From positions 1,060,221-1,124,220 of the forward strand of contig NZ_KB911579.1 in assembly GCF_000383575.1 (NCBI RefSeq): a stretch of 64,000 nucleotides of DNA, written 5' to 3'. The first letter of the stretch is position 1. Each line of letters starts with the position of its first letter. The position numbers were made by a program, and so were the translations under genes. Source of the stretch: Salinispora oceanensis (GTDB lineage: Bacteria > Actinomycetota > Actinomycetes > Mycobacteriales > Micromonosporaceae). This document shows positions 16,593 to 24,533 of the stretch, in pieces. Below the pieces are notes generated by a model that was given only the letters and a program-made list of their open reading frames with translations, was not told the origin of the DNA and did not search any database.

Positions 16593-16641
16593 CACCCGGC
16601 ACCCGGCACCCGGCACCCGGCACCCGGCACCCGGCACCCGG
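16593..16641. repeat. Seven perfect tandem copies of CACCCGG
   Basis: A 49-base array of a 7-base unit, identical in all seven copies, lies 31 bases upstream of the ychF GTG and 22 bases beyond the peptidase E stop. Perfect identity implies recent slippage or conservation. The unit is not a multiple of three, so it is expected outside coding sequence, as it is. Confidence 0.95.
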
Positions 16642-16662
16642 CAGATGATTCCTGTCGCCGGC

Positions 16663-17424
16663 TCAGTCCAGCAGGCGAGGGCCGATGGGTGCCTCCCGGA
16701 TACTGCCGTCCGGAGCACGACTGACCTCGTACGCCGAGACACCCGGCCGGTCCGCGACCGCCTCGACCAGCCGCTCGCCCCGGTAGAGCAGACCGACGCC
16801 GTCGTCGGTGCACTGGCTGGTGGGCAGGGTGCCGTTGCCGACCAGCCGGTGCATCAACGGGCGCCGCTGGTCTTCACTGTCGTAGTGCACCCCGTTGCCG
16901 TACGGCAGCCAGCCCAGCCCGTCGGTGAAGCCCCGCAGGGTGGTCCCGAAGCTGTCGGTGGCGCCGCCGGAGTGCCAGCAGATCGAGCCGGCGGACACCC
17001 CGCCGAGCACGACCCCGGCCTCCCAGCACTCCCGCAGGATCTCGCCGAGGCCGTGCACCCGCCACACCGCCAGCAGGTTGGCCACGCTGCCGCCGCCAAC
17101 CCAGATCACGTCCTGCGCCCGCAGGTGGGCCCGCACGTCCTCAACGTTCGGCATCGGGAACAGGGCTAGGTGGGACATTCGGAACCGGCTGCCGGCGAAC
17201 CCCTCGTAAACCCGGGTCAGTGTGGCCGGCTGGTCCCCCTGGGCCTGGTCGAGGAAGCAGATCCGTGGCTCCGCCGCGCGGGCCAGGTCGGCGGCCAGGT
17301 CGAAGACCGGGTTGAGCTGCCGGGGCTGGCCGGCGCGTCCCGGCGCGAAGATGCCCATGCTGGTGGCGAGGATGGTGGGTTCGGTGGCGGCCACGGTCGT
17401 CCTTTCCGTCGGTGCGTCGCCCAT
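16663..17424 (-). CDS. Peptidase E-like (S51 family)
   Basis: A 253-residue cytosolic serine peptidase related to aspartyl dipeptidase PepE and cyanophycinase. The nucleophile Ser lies in GVVLGGVSAGSICW at about residue 145, preceded by DVIWVGGGSVANLLAVW, and followed by LGWLPYGNGVHYDSEDQRRP, where the His expected for catalysis sits. Length is somewhat above E. coli PepE (about 229). It lies immediately upstream of ychF on the same strand, separated by the CACCCGG array. Confidence 0.88.
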   Translation of the reverse strand: MGDAPTERTTVAATEPTILATSMGIFAPGRAGQPRQLNPVFDLAADLARAAEPRICFLDQAQGDQPATLTRVYEGFAGSRFRMSHLALFPMPNVEDVRAHLRAQDVIWVGGGSVANLLAVWRVHGLGEILRECWEAGVVLGGVSAGSICWHSGGATDSFGTTLRGFTDGLGWLPYGNGVHYDSEDQRRPLMHRLVGNGTLPTSQCTDDGVGLLYRGERLVEAVADRPGVSAYEVSRAPDGSIREAPIGPRLLD

Positions 17425-17445
17425 CCTGCCCGAGCGCGGCCTCAG

Positions 17446-17925
17446 TCAGTCCCGGGGGCGGGCCTGGCGGGGAATGACTGGCTGGATCCGCGGCGCTTCC
17501 GGGGGCAGTTCGGCGGCGGCGGCGAGCGGCAGGGTGAAGCGTGCGTCGGCCGCTGGCCCGACCGCGTGCGACTCGCGGAGCATCCAGCGAACCTCGTCGG
17601 CGGTCCACCCCAGCCCCGGCCGGGCAGCGATCTCGCCGAGCAGCCGCAGCGCCGCCCGGGTGTCATCGTCGTAAAAGCGCACGCACCAGTGGTGCACCCA
17701 CATCCCGAGGGCACGGAGCCGGTCGTCGTCCAGTGAGCGGACAAGCCGTCCGCTGGCGGTCTCCTCGAACGCCCGCTCCGGGTTCCCGGCCCGGTCCCGG
17801 TCCAGCGCTCCGACCGCCGCCGGGGCGACCGCCCGCATCCGGGTGAAGAAGCCCTGCGTGACCGCCGGATCCAGCGGCGGGTGCCCGTCCCGTGTCGGCG
17901 CCTGCCCGCCCGCCCCGCTCGCCAT
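17446..17925 (-). CDS. Hypothetical protein (159 aa)
   Basis: No family recognised. The middle reads LRALGMWVHHWCVRFYDDD and ARPGLGWTADEVRWMLRES, a compact alpha-helical profile with conserved-looking Trp residues, ahead of a Pro-rich tail. Codon usage is typical of the genome and the start (ATG 17925) precedes a plausible N-terminus. It ends 21 bases before the peptidase E start and could form an operon with it. The Ada-AlkA gene diverges at 18065. Confidence 0.6.
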   Translation of the reverse strand: MASGAGGQAPTRDGHPPLDPAVTQGFFTRMRAVAPAAVGALDRDRAGNPERAFEETASGRLVRSLDDDRLRALGMWVHHWCVRFYDDDTRAALRLLGEIAARPGLGWTADEVRWMLRESHAVGPAADARFTLPLAAAAELPPEAPRIQPVIPRQARPRD

Positions 17926-18064
17926 CGCCGCACCCTTCTCCCGTGATCTGGTGTGCGAGACGGTACCGACCAGGACCGACCGTTCCTGCCCCGGGCACCC
18001 CCGCGGTACGCCGACGTCCGTTTCCCGCCAGCCGACCGGCTCCGGACGGAGGCATCATCGGTGC

Positions 18065-19507
18065 GTGGACCTGGACTTTGAGCGGTGCTATCGAGCCGTT
18101 GACAGCCGTGACCAGCGGTTTGACGGCTGGTTTTACACCGGCGTGCTCTCCACCGGCATCTACTGTCGGCCATCCTGTCCGGCGACCACCCCGAAGCGAA
18201 GAAATGTACGGTTTTTCCCATCTGCTGCCGCGGCGCAGGGGGCCGGGCTGCGGGCCTGCCGTCGATGCCGGCCGGATGCGACCCCCGGTTCACCCCAGTG
18301 GGATCTCCGGGCAGATCTGGTGAGTCGGGCGATGCGGCTGATCGCCGACGGCGTGGTCGACCGCGACGGGGTGCCCGGCCTGGCGGCGCGGCTCGGCTAC
18401 ACCGAGCGGCACCTGCACCGGCTGCTCCGCACCGAGCTGGGCGCCGGCCCGCTCGCGCTGGCCCGAGCGCAACGGGCGCAGACCGCGCGGACCCTGATCG
18501 AATCCACCGACCTCGGGCTGGCGGAGATCGCGTTCGCCGCCGGGTTCGGCAGCGTACGGCAGTTCAACGACACCCTCCGCGAGGTGTACGCGGTCCCGCC
18601 GTCCGAGCTGCGGGCCACCCGGCGTCGTCGAATGACACCCGCGGGACCCGGCACGTTCACGGTTCGGCTGGCCTACCGCCCCCCACTGCACGTCGGGGCG
18701 CTGCTGGACTTCCTCGCCCCGCGGACGCTACCGGGGGTGGACGAGGTACGCGCCGGCACCTACCACCGGGGCCTGCGGCTGCCCCACGGCACCGGCACGG
18801 CGGCGCTGACCCCGACGGAGCGGCACGTGGCGGCGACGCTGCGTCTGACCGACCTGCGGGACCTGGCGCCGGCGGTAGCCCGGTGCCGCCGGCTGCTCGA
18901 CCTTGATGCCGACCCCGCCGCGGTGGACGCCGCCCTGGCCACCGATCCCGCCCTGGCCCCGATGGTCGCGGCGGAACCCGGGGTCCGGGTGCCCCGCACG
19001 GTCGACGGTTTCGAGGTGGCGGTCCGCGCGGTGATCGGCCAGCAGGTCTCGGTGGCCGCTGCCCGCACCACGCTCACCCGGCTCCTGAGCCAGCTCCCCA
19101 CCCCGGTGCCGGAGGCGGGAGGCGGGGGGTTGCCCGGGTTCCCCGCCGCCGACGAGGTACTTGCCGCGCCGGATTCGGCTTTCCGGATGCCGGCCGCCCG
19201 CCGGGAGACCCTGCGTCGGCTCGCGGCGGCGGTGGCCGCCGGGGAGGTCGACCTGGAGCCGGGTGGGGACCGGCAGGAGACCCGGCAACGGCTGCTGGCC
19301 CTCCCCGGGATCGGCGTGTGGACCGCGGACTATGTGGCGCTCCGCGCGCTCGGCGACCCGGATGTCCTGCTCCCCACCGATGTGGCGGTTCGCCGGGGCG
19401 CCGCCGCCCTCGGCCTCGCCACCAGCCCGGACACCTTGCACTCGTACGCCGACCGCTGGCGCCCCTGGCGCTCGTACGCGATGAGCCGACTCTGGAGAGC
19501 AGCATGA
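18065..19507 (+). CDS. Ada-AlkA fusion: methylphosphotriester-sensing HTH plus 3-methyladenine DNA glycosylase
   Basis: A 480-residue fusion. Residues 1-80 are the Ada Zn domain with Cys in GIYCRPSCP and LRACRRCRPD; the first Cys accepts methyl from DNA phosphotriesters. Next comes an AraC-type HTH (LAARLGYTERHLHRLL; LAEIAFAAGFGSVRQFN). The C-terminal half is AlkA: AVIGQQVSVAAARTTL, then the helix-hairpin-helix LLALPGIGVWTADYVALRALG with catalytic Asp in LPTDVAVRRG. It both senses alkylation and excises alkylated bases. GTG 18065, with GGAGG 12 bases upstream, precedes the Ada start. Its stop overlaps the ogt ATG (ATGA). Confidence 0.93.
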   Translation: MDLDFERCYRAVDSRDQRFDGWFYTGVLSTGIYCRPSCPATTPKRRNVRFFPSAAAAQGAGLRACRRCRPDATPGSPQWDLRADLVSRAMRLIADGVVDRDGVPGLAARLGYTERHLHRLLRTELGAGPLALARAQRAQTARTLIESTDLGLAEIAFAAGFGSVRQFNDTLREVYAVPPSELRATRRRRMTPAGPGTFTVRLAYRPPLHVGALLDFLAPRTLPGVDEVRAGTYHRGLRLPHGTGTAALTPTERHVAATLRLTDLRDLAPAVARCRRLLDLDADPAAVDAALATDPALAPMVAAEPGVRVPRTVDGFEVAVRAVIGQQVSVAAARTTLTRLLSQLPTPVPEAGGGGLPGFPAADEVLAAPDSAFRMPAARRETLRRLAAAVAAGEVDLEPGGDRQETRQRLLALPGIGVWTADYVALRALGDPDVLLPTDVAVRRGAAALGLATSPDTLHSYADRWRPWRSYAMSRLWRAA

Positions 19508-20016
19508 ACACGATTGACGCCACCGTCGCCGACACCCCGGCCGGCCCGCTCGGCATCCTCGCCGGACCGGACGGGGCGGTCCGAGCCGCCGGCTTCACCA
19601 CCGACCTGCCCGCCCTGCTCGCCTTGGTCCACCCACGCCTGCGCGCCCCGTTGCGCCAACGACGTGACCTCGGCCCGGTCACCGCCGCCGTCACGGCGTA
19701 CCTGGATGGGGAGCTGACCGCGGTGGACGGGGTTCCGGTCGAGCAGGACACCGGCGGCGCGTTCCTGGCCCACGCCTGGGACGTGCTGCGGGACCTGAAG
19801 CCGGGCGGTCCGGTCACCTACACGGAGCTCGCCGGGCTGGCCGGTCGCCCGGCAGCGGTCCGGGCCGCCGCGGCGGCCTGCGCCCGGAACGCCGCCGCAC
19901 TCTTCGTCCCCTGTCACCGGGTGCTGCGCACCGACGGAACGCTCGGTGGCTACCGCTGGGGGCTGGAGGTGAAGCAGTGGCTGCTGAATCATGAGCGCCA
20001 GTTGACAACAAGCTGA
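19504..20016 (+). CDS. ogt: Methylated-DNA--protein-cysteine methyltransferase
   Basis: A 170-residue suicide repair protein that moves methyl from O6-methylguanine to its own Cys. The active site is FVPCHRVLRTDGTLGGYRWG at about residues 136-155, with the Arg finger region AARNAAAL-like (CARNAAALFVPCHRV). PGGPVTYTELAGLAGRP is the DNA-binding wing. The ATG overlaps the Ada-AlkA stop (ATGA), so the two alkylation-repair genes are translationally coupled and probably induced together by the Ada domain (inference). Confidence 0.95.
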   Translation: MNTIDATVADTPAGPLGILAGPDGAVRAAGFTTDLPALLALVHPRLRAPLRQRRDLGPVTAAVTAYLDGELTAVDGVPVEQDTGGAFLAHAWDVLRDLKPGGPVTYTELAGLAGRPAAVRAAAAACARNAAALFVPCHRVLRTDGTLGGYRWGLEVKQWLLNHERQLTTS

Positions 20017-20052
20017 CACCGGTGACGGTCCTAAAAGACGTAACGTCGGGTA

Positions 20053-21870
20053 GTGTCCGCGGAGGTTGACGGCGATCCGGCCCCCACCACGGGCCGACAT
20101 CCGCTCGACAGTCTCTGGCGGCTTCGGCACTACCTGCGCCCATACGCGCCAGAATTCGCCTGGCTCTTTCTCGCCGGTCTGGCCGCCATGGCGGCGGGGA
20201 TCGCCGTACCGCTGGTGGCCCAGCGGGTGGTGGACGGCCCGGTCGCCGAGCGTGATCCCGCCGGGCTGTTCCGCCTCGCCGGCCTGGCGCTGCTCTTCGG
20301 GCTCGCCGAAGCAGTGCTTATCTTCATTCGCCGCTGGGTGCAGTCCTCCTCCTCGCTGGGGATCGAGACGACCATCCGGGCCGACATCTACGCCCACCTG
20401 CAACGGTTGCCGGCCAGCTTCCACGACCGGTGGCAGTCCGGTCAGCTCCTCTCCCGGATCACCACCGACCTTTCGGCGATCCGTCGGTTCCTCTCCTTCG
20501 GCCTGCTCTTCCTCGCCCTGAACCTGGTCACGTACACCGTGGTGGTGGCGCTGCTGATCCGGCTGCACCCCGTGCTGGGCCTGGCCGTGGCGGTCAGCGC
20601 CATCCCGCTGTTCCTCCTGGCGCGACGGTTCGCCCGCGCCTACCACGCCGCCTCCCGGCGGATGCAGGACCAGCAGGGCGACCTGGCCACGCTGGTCGAG
20701 GAGACCGCGCAGGGGCTACGCACGGCGAAGGCGTACGGGCGCGGGCCGGAGCTGGCCGCCCGATTCGCCGTCAGCTCCCGCGCGCTACACGACACCGCGG
20801 TCGGCAAGGGACGGCTGCTCGCCGACACCTCCGCCCGGCTTGACCTGGTACCAAACCTGACCCTGGGCGTCGTCCTCGTCGCCGGCGCGGGCGCCGCCGC
20901 GGCCGGCACGCTCACCATCGGCGAGCTGGTGGCCTTCGTCAGCCTCCAGCTCCTGCTGATCTGGCCGGTACAGGGCCTGGGGTGGATCATCGCGGGCGGG
21001 CAGGAGGCCGCGACCGCTGCCGACCGAATCCAGGAGGTGTTGGACACCCCGCCCGCGATCCTGGACGCTCCCGACGCCGCCACCCCACCCCGCGCCCAGA
21101 TCCTCGGTCGGTTGCGGTTCTCGGGTGTCTCGTTCCGGTACCCGGGTGCCCACGAACCCGTGCTGCGCGACGTTGACCTCACCCTCGAGCCGGGCGAGAC
21201 GGTGGCGCTGGTCGGCGCGACCGGCTCTGGCAAGAGCACCCTGCTGTCGCTGGTGCCCCGGCTGCACGATGTGACCGGCGGCCACATCACCATCGACGGG
21301 TACGACGTTCGGCACCTGCGGTTGGCGACGCTACGCCGGCTGGTCGGGGTGGCCTTTGAGGAGCCGACGCTCTTCTCCATGTCGGTGTGGGAGAACGTGA
21401 CCCTGGGCCGGCCCGACGCCGGTGACGAGGAGGTCCGCGCCGCGCTCGCGCTGGCGCAGGCCACCTTCGCCTACGACCTGCCGTGGGGGTTGGCGACCCG
21501 GGTCGGCGAGCAGGGCCTGTCCCTCTCCGGTGGGCAGCGGCAACGACTCGCGCTCGCCCGGACGGTACTCAGCCGCCCCGCCCTGCTCCTGCTCGACGAC
21601 CCCCTCTCCGCCCTTGACGTGCACACCGAGGCGCTGGTCGAGACGGCGCTGCGCCGGGCCCTACCCGACACGACCACGCTGGTCGTGGTGCACCGACCGG
21701 CCACGATCGCGCTCGCCGACCGGGTCGCCCTGCTGGAAGCCGGCCGGATCACCGCGCTGGGCCGGCACGCCGACCTGCTCGCCACCGTGCCCGCGTACCG
21801 TGCCCTGCTCTCGGCCGAGCCAGGGCCACCGGCGGGCGATCCGGCCCCCAACGGTCTGGTGCGCTCGTGA
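20053..21870 (+). CDS. ABC exporter half-transporter with degenerate catalytic site (subunit 1)
   Basis: A 605-residue type I exporter: six membrane spans (for example FAWLFLAGLAAMAAGIAV, FGLLFLALNLVTYTVVVALL) then a nucleotide-binding domain. Walker A is GATGSGKST, the signature is LSLSGGQRQR and Walker B is LLLLDDPLSALD. The residue after Walker B is Asp instead of the catalytic Glu, as in the degenerate half of heterodimeric exporters. The downstream gene starts on this gene's stop codon and has the canonical Glu, so the two form an asymmetric heterodimer (inference). Start GTG 20053. Substrate unknown. Confidence 0.9.
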   Translation: MSAEVDGDPAPTTGRHPLDSLWRLRHYLRPYAPEFAWLFLAGLAAMAAGIAVPLVAQRVVDGPVAERDPAGLFRLAGLALLFGLAEAVLIFIRRWVQSSSSLGIETTIRADIYAHLQRLPASFHDRWQSGQLLSRITTDLSAIRRFLSFGLLFLALNLVTYTVVVALLIRLHPVLGLAVAVSAIPLFLLARRFARAYHAASRRMQDQQGDLATLVEETAQGLRTAKAYGRGPELAARFAVSSRALHDTAVGKGRLLADTSARLDLVPNLTLGVVLVAGAGAAAAGTLTIGELVAFVSLQLLLIWPVQGLGWIIAGGQEAATAADRIQEVLDTPPAILDAPDAATPPRAQILGRLRFSGVSFRYPGAHEPVLRDVDLTLEPGETVALVGATGSGKSTLLSLVPRLHDVTGGHITIDGYDVRHLRLATLRRLVGVAFEEPTLFSMSVWENVTLGRPDAGDEEVRAALALAQATFAYDLPWGLATRVGEQGLSLSGGQRQRLALARTVLSRPALLLLDDPLSALDVHTEALVETALRRALPDTTTLVVVHRPATIALADRVALLEAGRITALGRHADLLATVPAYRALLSAEPGPPAGDPAPNGLVRS

Positions 21871-23771
21871 CCGACGGCGACGATCCGGGCGCTGACCCGC
21901 CGTCGGCCGTCCCCGGGCCGCGAGCGCGTCCGGCCCAGGAGAACTGGCGCGGCATCGCGGTCGACCCGGACGCCGACCGCAGCCGGGCCGAGGACACGGA
22001 CCCGGCGGCGGTGGCCCGGCTGCGCGGCCGCAGCCGGGCGCTGCTGCGCAACCTGCTCCACCCGCACCGCCGTCAGCTCGCCGTCGCCGTCGCGCTGCTG
22101 CTCATCCAGAACATGGCGGGCATGGCCGGACCGTATCTGGTGATGCTCGGCATCGACCGGGCCATTCCGCCGCTGCGGGCCGGTGACACCGGGCCGTTGA
22201 CGTATATCGCGGCCGCGTTCGTCGTCGCCACGGTCGCCGAGTACACCGCCCGCCGCGGCTTCCTCGTCCGCTCCGCCCAGATCGGTCAGGCTGTGCTCCT
22301 CGACCTCCGACGGCGGGTGTACGGGCACTTCCTGCGCCTGTCGGTGACCTTTCACGAGCGGTACACCTCCGGGCGGGTGGTCTCTCGACTCACCAGCGAC
22401 CTGGACTCCATCGGCGAGTTGGTCGGCGGTGGCATCGACAGCCTGGTCCTCGCCGCCCTGTCGATCCTGTCGGTGGCCGCGATCCTGCTCTGGCTGGACC
22501 TTCCGCTGGCCGCCGTGACGCTGCTGGCGTTCCCGTTCCTGTTCTGGCTGTCCCGCTGGTTCGCCCGCACCTCGGCCGTGGCGTATCGGTGGACCCGGGA
22601 CACCGTTGCCCTGCTTATCGTGCACACCGTCGAGTCGCTGCGGGGGATCCGGGCGGTGCAGGCGTTCCGCCGCGAGCCGCGCAACCAACGGATCTTCACC
22701 CGGGTCAACGACGACTACCGGCGGGCCAGCCTGCACGCGTTTCAGCTGATCGCGACCTACTCGCCCGGGGTCAAGCTGATCGGCAACGTCACCATCGCGG
22801 CGGTGCTTTGCTACGGCGGGTGGCGCGTTCTCAACGGTCAGGCCGAGGTCGGGGTGCTCGCCGCCTTCCTGCTCTACCTGCGTCGGTTCTTTGAGCCGAT
22901 GCAGGAGCTGAGCCAGTTCTACAACTCGCTGCAGTCGGCCACCGCGGCGCTGGAGAAGCTCGCCGGGGTGCTGGACGAGCGGCCGGAGGTGCCGGAGCCG
23001 GCCCGCCCGGTGCCGCTGCCGGCCGCCGAGGCCGGGCGCGGCGCGGTGACCTTCCACTCGGTCTCCTTCGGGTACTACCCGCAGTCCCCGATCCTGCGCG
23101 GGCTGGATCTGGACGTCCCGGCCGGACAGACCGTCGCGCTGATCGGGCCGACCGGCGCCGGCAAGTCGACCATCGCCAAGCTGCTCGCCCGTTTCCACGA
23201 CCCGGACACGGGCAGCGTCTCGGTGGGTGGCGTGAACCTGCGGGACCTCGCCGACGCCGACCTACGGCAGGCGCTCGTCCTGGTCACGCAGGAAACCCAC
23301 CTCTTCGGCGGTACGGTCGCGGAGAACATCCGCTTCGGCCGGCCGACCGCGGACGACGCCGCGGTGGCGGCGGCGGCGAAGGCGATCGGCGCCGACGAGT
23401 TCATCACCGCGCTGCCCGACGGGTACGCCACCCAGGTTCACCGCCGCGGCAGCCGGCTCTCGGCCGGTCAGCGGCAGCTCGTCGCGTTCGCTCGGGTGTT
23501 CCTGGCCGACCCGGCGGTGCTGATCCTCGACGAGGCGACCTCGTCCCTTGACGTCCCGACCGAACGCGCGGTCCAGCGGGCCCTGGCCACCATTCTGCGG
23601 GACCGTACGGCGCTGGTGATCGCGCACCGACTCTCCACCGTCGAGATCGCCGACCGGGTGGTGGTGCTGGAGTCGGGGCGGATCGTCGAGGACGGTCCAC
23701 CGGGGCAGTTGGTCCACAGCGACGGGCGGTACGCCGCACTGCACCGCCAGTGGCTGGACTCCCTGAGCTGA
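21867..23771 (+). CDS. ABC exporter half-transporter, catalytically complete (subunit 2)
   Basis: A 634-residue partner of the preceding gene, starting at GTG 21867 within the upstream TGA (GTGA overlap). It has a longer acidic N-terminal extension (about 60 residues), six membrane spans, and an NBD with Walker A GPTGAGKST, signature RLSAGQRQL, and Walker B VLILDEATSSLD with the catalytic Glu intact, followed by the switch His in VIAHRLSTVE. Heterodimeric exporters of this sort move drugs, lipids or peptides; nothing nearby identifies the cargo. It converges with the LolD-like gene, with 18 bases between. Confidence 0.9.
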   Translation: MTDGDDPGADPPSAVPGPRARPAQENWRGIAVDPDADRSRAEDTDPAAVARLRGRSRALLRNLLHPHRRQLAVAVALLLIQNMAGMAGPYLVMLGIDRAIPPLRAGDTGPLTYIAAAFVVATVAEYTARRGFLVRSAQIGQAVLLDLRRRVYGHFLRLSVTFHERYTSGRVVSRLTSDLDSIGELVGGGIDSLVLAALSILSVAAILLWLDLPLAAVTLLAFPFLFWLSRWFARTSAVAYRWTRDTVALLIVHTVESLRGIRAVQAFRREPRNQRIFTRVNDDYRRASLHAFQLIATYSPGVKLIGNVTIAAVLCYGGWRVLNGQAEVGVLAAFLLYLRRFFEPMQELSQFYNSLQSATAALEKLAGVLDERPEVPEPARPVPLPAAEAGRGAVTFHSVSFGYYPQSPILRGLDLDVPAGQTVALIGPTGAGKSTIAKLLARFHDPDTGSVSVGGVNLRDLADADLRQALVLVTQETHLFGGTVAENIRFGRPTADDAAVAAAAKAIGADEFITALPDGYATQVHRRGSRLSAGQRQLVAFARVFLADPAVLILDEATSSLDVPTERAVQRALATILRDRTALVIAHRLSTVEIADRVVVLESGRIVEDGPPGQLVHSDGRYAALHRQWLDSLS

Positions 23772-23789
23772 GCGAGAGAAGTAGGTCAG

Positions 23790-24530
23790 TCAGGCGACAC
23801 CGGGCCCGACGGCGCTGACCACCTTGCCGTCCCGGACTTGAACGATCTGGTCCGAGCGGTCCGCCAGCCCCTCGTCGTGCGTCGCGATCATGATTGTGGT
23901 CTTCGCCGTGGTGCGGAGGTTGAACAGCAGATCGATGATCTGGGCCCCGGTCTGCGAGTCGAGGTTTCCGGTCGGCTCGTCCGCCAGCAGTAGGCTCGGT
24001 CGCTGAATCAGCGCACGGGCGATCGCCACGCGCTGCTGCTGCCCCCCGGAAAGCTTCGACGGCAGCGCATCCTCGCGCCCGGCGAGCCCGACCTCAGCCA
24101 GGAGTTCGCGGGCACGTTCCTTCTTGTCGAAGGCGACCTTCAGCGGGAGCACCGGTGCCATGACGTTGTCCAGGGCGGTGAGGGTCGGCAGCAGGTGGAA
24201 ACGTTGGAATACGAAGCCGATGGTGCGTCGGTAGACAGCCAGCTCCCGACCCCGCAGCGACGTCACCTCACGACCGTCCACCATGATCGTGCCGCTGTCG
24301 GCGCTGTCCAGCGCCCCGATGAGGTGCAGGAGGGTGGACTTGCCCGAGCCGGACGGCCCCGTCACCGCAACGAGCTTCCCACGCTCGACGGCCAGGCTGA
24401 TCCGATCGCACGCACTGATCGGATGCGCGGCACCGGTTTCGTACACCTTGGTCAGGTCGGTCACGCGCACCATCACGTCGTCGTCCGACGTCCCGGGGCT
24501 GGCCTCGGTTTCAGCTGACACTGTCGTCAT
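23790..24530 (-). CDS. ABC transporter ATP-binding protein, LolD/MacB type
   Basis: A 246-residue ATPase with Walker A GPSGSGKSTLLHLIGALD, Q-loop FVFQRFHLLPTLTALDNV, signature KLSGGQQQRVAIARAL, Walker B LLLADEPTGNLDS and H-loop IATHDEGLAD. The NVMAPVLPLK and TGNLDSQTG features are typical of the LolD/FtsE/MacB group, whose partners are FtsX-like permeases. That partner is the next gene upstream (24534-27275), four bases away. Such pairs often work by mechanotransmission and do not necessarily transport a solute through the membrane. Confidence 0.93.
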   Translation of the reverse strand: MTTVSAETEASPGTSDDDVMVRVTDLTKVYETGAAHPISACDRISLAVERGKLVAVTGPSGSGKSTLLHLIGALDSADSGTIMVDGREVTSLRGRELAVYRRTIGFVFQRFHLLPTLTALDNVMAPVLPLKVAFDKKERARELLAEVGLAGREDALPSKLSGGQQQRVAIARALIQRPSLLLADEPTGNLDSQTGAQIIDLLFNLRTTAKTTIMIATHDEGLADRSDQIVQVRDGKVVSAVGPGVA

Positions 24531-24533
24531 CCC

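Noticed and set aside
17442..18293. 283-codon minus-strand frame
   Set aside because: Arg/Ser/Pro-rich translation in a different frame from the better 159-residue candidate at 17446-17925, and it runs antisense into the Ada domain.
21471..23198. 575-codon open frame on the minus strand
   Set aside because: Antisense to the two ABC exporter genes, whose motifs are unambiguous.
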